From contig JAIYBD010000180.1 in the NCBI GenBank assembly GCA_027488715.1, positions 1-9,588 on the forward strand: DNA of 9,588 bases, written 5' to 3'. The notes beneath the pieces were generated by a model. That model was given only the letters and a program-made list of their open reading frames with translations, searched no databases and was not told where the DNA came from. Source of the stretch: Bacteroidota bacterium (GTDB lineage: Bacteria > Bacteroidota > Bacteroidia > UBA7662 > CANHCV01). Shown piece by piece: positions 1 through 7,084 of this stretch; position 1 is the first letter of the stretch, and each line of letters opens with the position of its first letter. The position numbers and the translations under genes are program-made.

Positions 1-2162
1 ACACCCTTCATACTCTCTCGAACTTTATCCAACACTTCTTGGGTGCTTTTTCCATCGCGGTGAGCAAACTCAACAAAGGCAATGGAGATTTTTGATTTGT
101 TCGATGCTGTAGAACGATCGCCCTCTTGAGGGTCGGTCGCACCCACGGCAACGTTGGAAATCACCGATTCTACCAATGGATTTTTCTTTCCGTTCTGCAT
201 ACCAAGAACATTGTACACTTTTCCTTCCAGAATTTTGGTAATGGAATCGGTATAACGTTGGTCGGTTCCAACAGGAAGTTTGATGTAAACGTAGGTGAAA
301 TTTGGTTCCGCATTGGGGAAGAAATCGACCTTAGGCTTAACAATTCCAACTAAAACGATGGAGAAAACCAATAATCCTAAAGTGGCTCCCAACAATCCTA
401 ATGGACGTTTTCCAATCAAAGCCCAGGTAATCACCTGCTTGTATTTCTCTTGAACTTTCGGCCAAGCCTTGTTTTGGAATTTTTCAATGGTATGTTTCAA
501 TGCGTATTTATGCAAGAAGTACAATCCCATGAACACCAACATCAGGTTACCGAAAGCCAAACTTCCAGAAATATATCCGAGAATTGCAATAACACCCAAA
601 ACGATGGCCGTTTTTCGACTGCTTTTCTTACTTTTCTTCTTGAATTCTTCGGTCGTTTCGTCTTCGTGTGGTTTCATAAAATCAACCGCGAAAACGGGAT
701 TGATGATATAGGCCACAACGAGGGAAGCGAAAAGGGTAACGATGAGGGTAACCGGCAGGAAGAACATGAATTTACCGATGATTCCACCCCAGAATGCGAG
801 AGGAACAAACGGAGCGATGGTGGTTAAGGTTCCGGCCAAAACGGGCACGAATACTTCACCAGCAGCGAGTTTGGCCGCCTTAACGATGGGCATTTTCCCA
901 TTATCAAATATTCGGTGGGTGTTTTCCACCACTACAATCGCATCATCCACCACAATTCCCAAAGCGAGAAGGAAGGAGAACAACACAATCATGTTCAAGC
1001 TAAAGCCCATGCTCGGGAAAAACATGAACGCCAAAAAGCAAGAAAGCGGAACCGATAAACCAACAAAAATGGCATTGGTAGCTCCCATGAAAAACATCAA
1101 AATGATGGTTACCAAAATGAAACCAATCACAATCGTGTTGATCAAATCTTTCAACGTAACACGGGTTTCGGTTGATTGGTCGCCGGTTAATACCACTTCC
1201 AATTCTCTGGGATAGGTTGAAACCTTCAATTCATCCATGATTCCACGAACTTTATCGCTGGCATCAATCAAGTTTTCACCGCTTCGTTTGATGATGTTTA
1301 AGGTGATCACATTCTTCCCGTTCAAACGAGCATAACTTTCTTGTTCCTTAAAACTATCTTTTACATCGGCAACGTCTTTCAAGTAAACCGTTGCACCGCT
1401 CATGGAGCGAAGCGCTAGGTTTTTGATTTGATCTACGGAAGTGAATTCTCCGGAAATGGAAACCGAACGTTTCATTCCATCCATATCCAAGTTACCACCG
1501 GAAATTCGCATGTTTTCGTAAGCAACGGCCATTTCCACATCGCGCATGGTCAAATTCGCCGCTTCCATTTTGTACATGTCAACATTGATTTGAATTTCAC
1601 GATCCAAAGCACCTACCACATCTACGCGGGTAATTTCCTTCAACCCTTCAATTTTATCCTTGGCAACATCCGCGTACTTTTTCAACTTATTCAAATCGAA
1701 ATCACCGGAAATGTTCACGTACAAAATGGGCATTTCAGAAAAGTCAACCTCCATCACCGATGGTTCCTTGGGAAGATCGGAAGGCAATTCAGAACGAGCT
1801 TTATCTACCGCATCTTTCACCTTCCTCTTGGCTTCTGCCACATCAACATCGGTATTGAATTCCACCATCACCATGGAAAAATCTTGAACCGAATTCGATG
1901 TAAGTTTCTTTACACCAGAGATTGATTTGATTTGTTTTTCCAATGGTTTTGAAACCAAGTTTTCAATGTCGCTGGGGGCAGCACCTGGATAAATGGTGGT
2001 CACATAAATAGTTGGAATCACCACATCCGGAAATTTCTCTTTAGGAAGCTTGATGTAGCTGAAAATCCCCGCTAATGTAATGATGGCGGTGATCACATAA
2101 ATGGCCGTTTTGTTATCAATCGACCAACTACTGGGCTTAAATTCTTTTTGAGTATCTTTCAT
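1..2162 (-). CDS. RND efflux pump, inner-membrane permease (AcrB/HAE1 type), 3' end cut by window edge
   Basis: Proton-driven inner-membrane pump of a tripartite efflux system. The reading frame is open from ATG at 2162-2160 to the window edge (720 codons), so about the last third is missing. After a short cytoplasmic N-terminus (MKDTQKEFKPSSW), TM1 lies at about residues 20-37, followed by the first porter loop with the typical PGAAPSDIENLVSKPLE stretch. The transmembrane signature GIVVDDAIVVVENTHRIFD places the two proton-relay aspartates at residues 406 and 407, matching Asp407/Asp408 of E. coli AcrB. The segment between TM6 and TM7 (about 490-560) holds a Lys/Glu-rich loop and then a long hydrophobic stretch, more than AcrB has there. 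The start lies 11 bp after the adaptor stop, so it is the last visible gene of the operon. Family assignment is firm. The substrate (drugs, bile salts, solvents) cannot be told; the intact DD pair and TetR control favour drug-type HAE1 over a heavy-metal CusA pump. Confidence 0.95.
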   Translation of the reverse strand, partial: MKDTQKEFKPSSWSIDNKTAIYVITAIITLAGIFSYIKLPKEKFPDVVIPTIYVTTIYPGAAPSDIENLVSKPLEKQIKSISGVKKLTSNSVQDFSMVMVEFNTDVDVAEAKRKVKDAVDKARSELPSDLPKEPSVMEVDFSEMPILYVNISGDFDLNKLKKYADVAKDKIEGLKEITRVDVVGALDREIQINVDMYKMEAANLTMRDVEMAVAYENMRISGGNLDMDGMKRSVSISGEFTSVDQIKNLALRSMSGATVYLKDVADVKDSFKEQESYARLNGKNVITLNIIKRSGENLIDASDKVRGIMDELKVSTYPRELEVVLTGDQSTETRVTLKDLINTIVIGFILVTIILMFFMGATNAIFVGLSVPLSCFLAFMFFPSMGFSLNMIVLFSFLLALGIVVDDAIVVVENTHRIFDNGKMPIVKAAKLAAGEVFVPVLAGTLTTIAPFVPLAFWGGIIGKFMFFLPVTLIVTLFASLVVAYIINPVFAVDFMKPHEDETTEEFKKKSKKSSRKTAIVLGVIAILGYISGSLAFGNLMLVFMGLYFLHKYALKHTIEKFQNKAWPKVQEKYKQVITWALIGKRPLGLLGATLGLLVFSIVLVGIVKPKVDFFPNAEPNFTYVYIKLPVGTDQRYTDSITKILEGKVYNVLGMQNGKKNPLVESVISNVAVGATDPQEGDRSTASNKSKISIAFVEFAHRDGKSTQEVLDKVRESMKG

Positions 2163-2173
2163 CGCTCTATTCC

Positions 2174-3298
2174 TTAAAAAGCAATTTGATCACCGTCGTT
2201 CAACTCTTGGAATCCAGTTGTGATCAATTGATCGCCTTCTTGTAAACCCGATTTAACTTCGGTCATTCCATTGTAGGTTGCTCCAACGCTAACCATTTTC
2301 TTTCGGGCTATCATTTTTCCATTTTCCTTCACTGCAACCAAAACAAAAGAACCTTCCTCATTGGATTGAACGGTGTTAACTGGAACAACGACTGCATTTG
2401 AATTGGAGTAATCGGTAATTTTCAATACCGCAATCATGTTGGGCTTCAAACCTGAAATATTGGTCACCGAAGCTTCTACTTTGATGGATCGGGTCATCGG
2501 ATCAACAACACCGGCAACATAGTTAACGGTTGAATTGGTCGATGTTTTCAAATCAGGGAATTCAACGCGAACGGAATTTCCTGCTTTTACTTTGGCCAAA
2601 TACGTTTCTGCGAGGTTAGCGGTAACTTTCAATCCCGAGAAATTCACCAATCGAATGGCGGGAAAGCCTGGAGCTGCCACTTGTCCAACTTTGATGAATA
2701 CATCGTCCACAACCCCATTGAACGGAGCACGAATGCGGTACATATCCAACTGCTCATTCAAGGTGGTTAACTTTTTCTCCAGCGCTTCTTTGTTGTTTTT
2801 TGCGCTCAGGAATTGTACTTCAGAGCCGATTTTCTGATCCCACAACGATTTTTGTTTTTCGTACAAATCGGTTGCAAAACGCATCTGTTGCTTCAATTCT
2901 TCTACTCCTGCTGACATGGCCGAGTTGTCGATTTCTGCTAAAACTTGACCTTCACGCACGTTACTTCCTGGAGTTACGTAAACACGAGTTACCATTCCTG
3001 GAACTTTTGCAGAAAGGTTGGCATTTTTATCGGCATCCACTTTTCCCATCACGTCGATGTAATTGGTAAACGAAGCTGTTTTAACTTCGGTAACCGAGAT
3101 CAAGGTCGACTTTCCTGAAGCTTTCACTCCGGTATCGAGCTTGGCCAATTCCATCTCCAACTTTTTAATGTCGTCGTTCAGGGTTGTTACTTCTTTTTTC
3201 TTTGCGGCCAACTCGGCTTTTACTTCTTCCAATCGAGAGCCGCCGCCGCAAGAGGCCAATACCACTACAGCGGAAAGGGCGAAAATGAGTTTTTTCAT
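2174..3298 (-). CDS. RND periplasmic adaptor subunit (HlyD/AcrA family lipoprotein)
   Basis: Membrane fusion protein that links the RND pump to the TolC-like channel; 374 aa, full length for the family. The N-terminus MKKLIFALSAVVVLASC is a lipoprotein signal with lipobox L14-A15-S16-C17, so the protein should be anchored by lipid at Cys17. Residues 22-55 (SRLEEVKAELAAKKKEV and onward) form a charged heptad-like coiled coil before the conserved core, an extension I associate with Bacteroidota adaptors. Then come the first lipoyl half (about 92-126, with VPGMVTRVYVTPGSNVREGQVLAEID-type sequence), a short alpha-hairpin (about 128-185), the second lipoyl half (about 186-213, RAPFNGVVDDVFIKVGQ), a beta-barrel domain (about 221-295) and a membrane-proximal domain to the end. 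The gene starts 13 bp after the channel stop and ends 11 bp before the pump start, so the three are co-transcribed. Confidence 0.95.
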   Translation of the reverse strand: MKKLIFALSAVVVLASCGGGSRLEEVKAELAAKKKEVTTLNDDIKKLEMELAKLDTGVKASGKSTLISVTEVKTASFTNYIDVMGKVDADKNANLSAKVPGMVTRVYVTPGSNVREGQVLAEIDNSAMSAGVEELKQQMRFATDLYEKQKSLWDQKIGSEVQFLSAKNNKEALEKKLTTLNEQLDMYRIRAPFNGVVDDVFIKVGQVAAPGFPAIRLVNFSGLKVTANLAETYLAKVKAGNSVRVEFPDLKTSTNSTVNYVAGVVDPMTRSIKVEASVTNISGLKPNMIAVLKITDYSNSNAVVVPVNTVQSNEEGSFVLVAVKENGKMIARKKMVSVGATYNGMTEVKSGLQEGDQLITTGFQELNDGDQIAF

Positions 3299-3311
3299 AT
3301 TTTTTGTTCGT

Positions 3312-4676
3312 TTATTTTCCTAATGCTTTTTTCAATTCAAGTTGTGAAACCAACACTTCATACACGGCATTTAAATAATTTCCGTTGGCGTTGGTTAATT
3401 CAGTTTCTGCTTGGGTATATTCAAACGATGATCCAACGCCTGCCTGAAACTTTTTCAAGGTTGTTTGATAAATCGTCTGAGCCAAATCTTTGCTGGCTTG
3501 TTGTTGTTTCAACATGGATTTGGAAGAAGTGTATTTCACTTGAGATTGAGCTGCATCCAAATTGGCGGCATTTTCGAAATTCAATCGATCGTTTTCGGCC
3601 TTTTCGCGATTCAAACGGGCCTGTGCACGTTGGGCCTCTTTTTTCAATCCATCGAAGATGGGAACTTGCAAGCCCAAGGCCCAATAGTTGGAAGGAATAA
3701 AGCGGTTATTGGGTGGTAGATTCCCTTCAAAAAAGTTAAATTCAGAACGATAACTGGCGTATTGCTGATTCATCACAAAAGCTAAAGAAGGCAAATACGA
3801 CATTTTATAACGCTTTTCATCCAACTTCAACAAATCAATCTGCTTTTCCAACAACTTAAATTCTACACGATTGTTGATCGATAGCGTTTCCTTGGAATAA
3901 TCTTGGTTCAATTCGGCCATCAATTTTTCCAATTGATCCGATAATACAATGGGTTCCTGAATAGGCATACCCATTTGAAACTTCAACAACTTTTCCGTGA
4001 TATCAGCTTGCATTTTCAATTTAGCCAATTGAATCTCTAAATTGTTTTTGGTTAGGGTTAAACGATCTACGTCCAACTTTTCAATCAATCCTTGTTGGTT
4101 GATGGCCGTAGTTTGCTCCAAGGTTTTGCGAATAGAGGTTAGGTTCCCTTCCAACATTTTCACATTTTCCTTCATCAACAATGCCAACAAATAGGCTTTG
4201 GAAACATTGTTTTCGATCTCGATGGTGGAACGATTTTCCAAAATCTCGTACAAACTAACCACGTCGCGAGAAGCTTGCAATCCCACCAAATACGAACCGT
4301 CGAACAGCAATTGGGTTAATTGAATGTTGCTGATTGCCGTGTATTTCTGGGCAAACGCCAATTCAATAAACTCATCACCTCTTGGAGCTCCGGGCGGTAA
4401 AAAATTATTGGTAAAATTGGGAATAATTTGCACTGGAATACGCATGTTCTGCATAAAATTTCCAGAAGCATTCACCTGAGGCAAACCAATCGCCTTGATT
4501 TCGTTGACCTTTTCTTTCGACAATTGCACGTCTTTTTTAGCATTGTCAATGGTGGGGCTATGCGCCATGGCATAGCGAACGGCCTCCTGAAGAGTAAAAC
4601 TCTTTTCTTCGGCGAAGATGAATATCCCGCTAAAGCAAAGAACCACCGTGGTAACAAACAATCGTTTCATGATCAT
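3312..4676 (-). CDS. TolC-family outer-membrane efflux channel
   Basis: Outer-membrane exit duct of the tripartite pump; 454 aa from the first ATG, normal for the family. A Sec signal peptide is visible (KRLFVTTVVLCFSGIFIFA, cleavage probably after Ala22). The mature part opens with FTLQEAVRYAMAHSPTIDNA, the usual start of an OEP repeat, followed by long alpha-helical, Gln/Lys/Glu-rich stretches and two beta-strand-rich sections (about 66-125 and 305-345), giving the duplicated OEP pattern. The end (GVGSSFEYTQAETELTNANGNYLNAVYE) is the typical second-repeat helix. The first ATG shares its A with the regulator's TAA stop (TAATG). A second ATG two codons later (4670-4668) would give a tidier signal peptide, MKRLFV; the choice between them is open. 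A one-base overlap with the repressor suggests translational coupling. Confidence 0.93.
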   Translation of the reverse strand: MIMKRLFVTTVVLCFSGIFIFAEEKSFTLQEAVRYAMAHSPTIDNAKKDVQLSKEKVNEIKAIGLPQVNASGNFMQNMRIPVQIIPNFTNNFLPPGAPRGDEFIELAFAQKYTAISNIQLTQLLFDGSYLVGLQASRDVVSLYEILENRSTIEIENNVSKAYLLALLMKENVKMLEGNLTSIRKTLEQTTAINQQGLIEKLDVDRLTLTKNNLEIQLAKLKMQADITEKLLKFQMGMPIQEPIVLSDQLEKLMAELNQDYSKETLSINNRVEFKLLEKQIDLLKLDEKRYKMSYLPSLAFVMNQQYASYRSEFNFFEGNLPPNNRFIPSNYWALGLQVPIFDGLKKEAQRAQARLNREKAENDRLNFENAANLDAAQSQVKYTSSKSMLKQQQASKDLAQTIYQTTLKKFQAGVGSSFEYTQAETELTNANGNYLNAVYEVLVSQLELKKALGK

Positions 4677-5290
4677 TATTGATATTTTTGAGCTGTTTTT
4701 TTCAAGTATTCAAATCCTTTTTCCGAAGCGATTCCATGCAAATGATAGTGAATCATTTCGCGATGGATTTCGGATAAGGTTAATGGCTGATTGGGATATC
4801 GTTTACCTCCCAAAAGTTCATCGGCCAAACTGGTGTAAAAACTGGCGACCAATGGAACATTGATGGTATCACGATAGTAACCGGCTTTGATGCCACGTTC
4901 CAAATTTTGACGAATAAGTTCGAAAACGAAGGTGGACTTATGTGCTTCTAACAAATTCCAGGCATCCTGATGGTACTTCTGTAAATCGTGAAGCAGTGCA
5001 GGATGCATCGATTGCATTTGAGGTGCCATGCATTCCGTAAACTGAATGAACTGGGCCATGGGATTTTCCGACTCTAAATTAAAAACCTCAGTTGCTGATC
5101 TTTCCATAAAATCAATATGCGCCTTCAACACCGCTAATACCAAGGCATTTTTATCCTCGAAATGCGCATACAAGGTTTTTTTGCTGATTCCCAATTCCCG
5201 GCACAAATCATCCATCGTTACCGAACGAACCCCCAAACGGATGAAAGTTTCACCCGCTTTTTTCAAAATAGATAGATACGTCTCGTTCAC
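4676..5290 (-). CDS. TetR/AcrR-family transcriptional regulator of the efflux operon
   Basis: DNA-binding repressor, 204 aa from GTG at 5290-5288. The N-terminal TetR domain is clear: an amphipathic first helix (about 4-19), then the helix-turn-helix (about 25-46) with VTMDDLCRELGISKKTLYAHF and EDKNALV after it. The C-terminal half (about 50-204) is the variable ligand and dimer domain and gives no ligand clue. An upstream in-frame GTG (5305) would add five residues, but the promoter box TACTTTTG (5302-5295) lies immediately downstream of it, so an mRNA made there cannot include it; the GTG at 5290 fits. It is the first gene of its own operon and overlaps the channel gene by one base, which fits autoregulation with release by a pump substrate. 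That role is inferred from layout, not shown. Confidence 0.9.
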   Translation of the reverse strand: MNETYLSILKKAGETFIRLGVRSVTMDDLCRELGISKKTLYAHFEDKNALVLAVLKAHIDFMERSATEVFNLESENPMAQFIQFTECMAPQMQSMHPALLHDLQKYHQDAWNLLEAHKSTFVFELIRQNLERGIKAGYYRDTINVPLVASFYTSLADELLGGKRYPNQPLTLSEIHREMIHYHLHGIASEKGFEYLKKTAQKYQ

Positions 5291-5293
5291 GGC

Positions 5294-5322
5294 GCAAAAG
5301 TACACACAAAAAACGACGGAAA
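5294..5322 (-). promoter_or_regulatory. Probable Bacteroidota-type promoter of the tetR-efflux operon
   Basis: On the minus strand the sequence TACTTTTGC (5302-5294) matches the Bacteroidota -7 consensus TAnnTTTG exactly. Seventeen bases upstream is TTTC (5322-5319), a partial match to the TTTG -33 element. Transcription would begin roughly 4-8 bases after the box, at or next to the GTG start at 5290, so the message would have almost no leader. Confidence 0.6.
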
Positions 5323-5345
5323 CTATCCATCTTTAAAAAGTTTCC
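5318..5345. promoter_or_regulatory. Inverted repeat, candidate operator for the TetR regulator
   Basis: GGAAACT (5318-5324) and AGTTTCC (5339-5345) form a perfect 7-bp inverted repeat with a 14-bp AT-rich spacer; the half-sites are 21 bp apart, two helical turns. The half nearer the gene covers the expected -33 position of the tetR promoter, where a bound repressor would block RNA polymerase. TetR-family operators are palindromes, often in their own promoter. Binding is inferred; a chance repeat in AT-rich DNA is possible. Confidence 0.4.
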
Positions 5346-5354
5346 TCAGTTTAA

Positions 5355-5370
5355 CAGTTTTTTAAAACTG
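5355..5370 (-). terminator. Possible weak hairpin at the end of the endonuclease gene
   Basis: CAGTTTTTTAAAACTG is a 7-bp inverted repeat with a 2-base centre that overlaps the TAA stop of the endonuclease gene (5364-5362). It is the only stem-like structure between this gene and the tetR promoter downstream. The stem is mostly A:T with a tight loop and no long U tract right after it, so it is at best a weak terminator. Confidence 0.25.
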
Positions 5371-6198
5371 AATTTCCCAAATCACCGGAAAATGATCGCT
5401 CAAGTAACGATTTGCCAACATAGGACGCAAAATTCGTGCTTTCCGTTTTTGCCCAACCCGAAAATCAAAAAGAATGTGATCGATGATGGGGCCGCTTAAA
5501 ACCGTTGGATTGAACGTGGAATAGGTGTATTCCTTTGAACCAAAATCTTTTCGAGAATTCTCCCAATTTCGAAAGCCCCAAAAAGCCGAATCTGTTAAAT
5601 CAGCATTGAAATCGCCCATCAAAATATGTTTTCCTTTCGGAAAAATTTCCTTCATTTTTCGAAGCATCAATGTTGCGCTTTCCTTTCGAGCAACCGCCCC
5701 AATATGGTCGAGGTGCGCATTAAAAACAGAAAACGTTTCTCCATTGGAACGATTCTTCAAAATCACATAAGTGCAAATCCGAATGCAGGCAGCGTCCCAA
5801 CCCAATTCAGGACGATCTGAATTCGGTGCCAGCCAAAAGTGTCCGGAAGACACCTTTTCAAATCGATTTTTGTTGTAGAAAATCGGCGCGAATTCGCCCT
5901 TTACTTTTCCGTCATCGCGTCCAACACCCACCCACTCGTATTTCCGATCTTCGGCATTGAGTCCGAATTCCAATTCCTTGAGTTGATCCACCAGTACTTC
6001 TTGAAATCCGATGATATCGGCGTTTTGGTTGGAAACGAAACGAATCAGCTCCCCTTTCCGATTTTCCCAAGCATCCACCCCGTCGGCGGGATTGTTGTAC
6101 CGAATGTTGTAGGTGAGCAATCGAACCCACGAGGGCGATTGTGCAGAGAGTTGCGCAGCAACAAGGCAGAGGAAAGAAAGGGAAAACCAACGTTTCAT
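5362..6198 (-). CDS. Secreted endonuclease/exonuclease/phosphatase (EEP) superfamily protein
   Basis: Metal-dependent phosphodiesterase of the EEP (DNase I-like) fold, 278 aa, with a Sec signal peptide (MKRWFSLSFLCLVAAQLSAQS, cleavage near residue 20), so it acts in the periplasm or outside. All core motifs are present: TYNIR (Asn31), GFQE (Glu67), FNAHLDH (His162), GDFNAD (Asp196, Asn198), IIDHI (Asp240, His241) and SDHFPV (Asp268, His269). The order and spacing are those of an active enzyme. An in-frame ATG at 6303 would add 35 residues before the signal peptide and run through the divergent gene's start region; I chose 6198 because the signal peptide begins there. The fold covers nucleases, sphingomyelinases, and inositol and sugar-phosphate phosphatases, so the substrate is open. 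It is on the same strand as the efflux operon, but that operon has its own promoter, so they are probably separate units. Confidence 0.88.
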   Translation of the reverse strand: MKRWFSLSFLCLVAAQLSAQSPSWVRLLTYNIRYNNPADGVDAWENRKGELIRFVSNQNADIIGFQEVLVDQLKELEFGLNAEDRKYEWVGVGRDDGKVKGEFAPIFYNKNRFEKVSSGHFWLAPNSDRPELGWDAACIRICTYVILKNRSNGETFSVFNAHLDHIGAVARKESATLMLRKMKEIFPKGKHILMGDFNADLTDSAFWGFRNWENSRKDFGSKEYTYSTFNPTVLSGPIIDHILFDFRVGQKRKARILRPMLANRYLSDHFPVIWEIQF

Positions 6199-6201
6199 GC
6201 T

Positions 6202-6209
6202 TAAAGCTA
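6202..6209 (-). promoter_or_regulatory. Weak -7-like box before the endonuclease gene
   Basis: On the minus strand TAGCTTTA matches TAnnTTTG in all but the last base and lies three bases before the ATG at 6198. A T-rich TTTTC (about 6233-6229) sits roughly 20 bases upstream, where a -33 element is expected. If used, the message would be nearly leaderless. The box lies in the 52-bp region (6199-6250) shared with the divergent DUF3108 gene, for which I see no convincing box: GGACTTTG at 6222-6229 keeps only the TTTG half. Confidence 0.25.
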
Positions 6210-6250
6210 AGGCATTGGCACGGACTTTGAAAAGGCCTAAAAAAAATAAA

Positions 6251-7009
6251 ATGATGAAAAAATTCGTTTTGGCCTTTTTCTTCTTGCTCTCGGCCGCCTC
6301 CACCTATTCTTCCAAGCCCATTCAAGAGCTGCGAAATTTACCGAACAAAGCCTTTGATTATGGAGAAACTTTAAAATATCGAATTCACTACGGTTTCATC
6401 GATGCGGGAACGGCCACCCTAAAAGTGCTTCCGCAGAAAAAAGTAAAAAATGGTCGCCTCTGTTACCACATCGTAGCGGAGGGCCGTTCGGTTTCGGCTT
6501 TTGATTGGTTCTTCCGCGTTCGCGATCACTTCGAAACCTTGGTCGACCAGCAGACGTTAGCGCCCCACACCTTTTACCGAAATACCGACGAAGGTGGCTA
6601 CAAAATCAAGCAAACGGTGTATTTCGATCAGGAAAAGGCCCTTGCGCATTCCGACACCCGTAATTTCATTCCCATTCCACTTTATGCGCAAGACATCATC
6701 AGCGCTTTTTACTACGCCCGCACGTTGGATTTATCTCACTTGAAAATTAACCAATACTACAAATTCCCTGTTTTTCTAGACGATCAAATCTATCAGGTAG
6801 GGTTCAAGTATTTGGGTAAAGAAAAGATCACCACCGAGGCCGGCACCTTTTCTACCTTGAAAATTCGTCCGTTACTGCTCACCGGCAGGGTATTTTCCGA
6901 AGAGGAAGGCATGACCCTTTACGTGAGCGACGACGACCGAAAAATCCCCATCGAATTGAAAGCCGAAATATTGGTTGGATCAGTAAAAATGAGTTTGGTG
7001 AAGGGGTGA
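6251..7009 (+). CDS. Exported DUF3108 domain-containing protein
   Basis: Protein of 252 aa with a signal peptide (MMKKFVLAFFFLLSAASTYS) and a body that matches the DUF3108 pattern: YGETLKYRIHYGFIDAGTATL (about 37-57), a RVRDHFETLVD segment (89-99), YAQDIISAFYYAR (145-157), and a C-terminal RPLLLTGRVFSEEEGMTLY (206-224) followed by DDRKIPIELKAEILVGSVK. It is probably a periplasmic or outer-membrane-associated beta-rich protein; the molecular function of the family is unknown to me. The start at 6251 (or the adjacent ATG at 6254) is chosen because it begins the signal peptide; an in-frame ATG at 6113 would run 138 bases back across the endonuclease start. The A-rich stretch before the ATG is a typical Bacteroidota start context. 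It is divergent to the secreted phosphodiesterase with only 52 bp between them. Confidence 0.85.
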   Translation: MMKKFVLAFFFLLSAASTYSSKPIQELRNLPNKAFDYGETLKYRIHYGFIDAGTATLKVLPQKKVKNGRLCYHIVAEGRSVSAFDWFFRVRDHFETLVDQQTLAPHTFYRNTDEGGYKIKQTVYFDQEKALAHSDTRNFIPIPLYAQDIISAFYYARTLDLSHLKINQYYKFPVFLDDQIYQVGFKYLGKEKITTEAGTFSTLKIRPLLLTGRVFSEEEGMTLYVSDDDRKIPIELKAEILVGSVKMSLVKG

Positions 7010-7037
7010 GTATTGATTTCGAGCATGGATCGGTGCA

Positions 7038-7056
7038 TCTTTATAAAACCTTTATG
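7038..7056 (+). promoter_or_regulatory. Tandem 11-bp direct repeat upstream of the kinase gene, candidate KdpE-type box (copy 1)
   Basis: TCTTTATAAAACCTTTATG contains two CTTTAT half-sites (7039-7044 and 7050-7055) whose starts are 11 bp apart, about one helical turn. That is the usual geometry for OmpR/PhoB-family regulators such as KdpE. It ends 11 bp before the -7 box TAACTTTG and so occupies the -33 zone, which has no TTG of its own, as expected for an activator-dependent promoter. A 16-of-19 identical copy lies at 8841-8859. Confidence 0.55.
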
Positions 7057-7066
7057 TGGTAAGCAT

Positions 7067-7074
7067 TAACTTTG
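7067..7074 (+). promoter_or_regulatory. Promoter -7 box of the kdpD-like/kdpE operon
   Basis: TAACTTTG matches TAnnTTTG exactly and ends 10 bases before the TTG start at 7085, so the message would have only a few leader bases. No TTG/TTTG -33 element is seen at the proper distance; the tandem repeat at 7038-7056 is there instead. Confidence 0.55.
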
Positions 7075-7084
7075 AAAGAAAAAA

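Noticed and set aside
126..1925. Several plus-strand open frames of 75-165 codons
   Set aside because: They lie antisense to the RND pump, whose minus-strand frame is open throughout and carries clear family motifs; the plus-strand translations look like no protein family.
6113..6250. Longer N-terminus for the DUF3108 protein from ATG 6113
   Set aside because: The added residues precede a clear signal peptide, have no domain character and run back across the start of the divergent endonuclease gene.
6199..6303. Longer N-terminus for the endonuclease from an ATG at 6303
   Set aside because: It would put 35 residues in front of a normal Sec signal peptide and overlap the start of the DUF3108 gene on the other strand.
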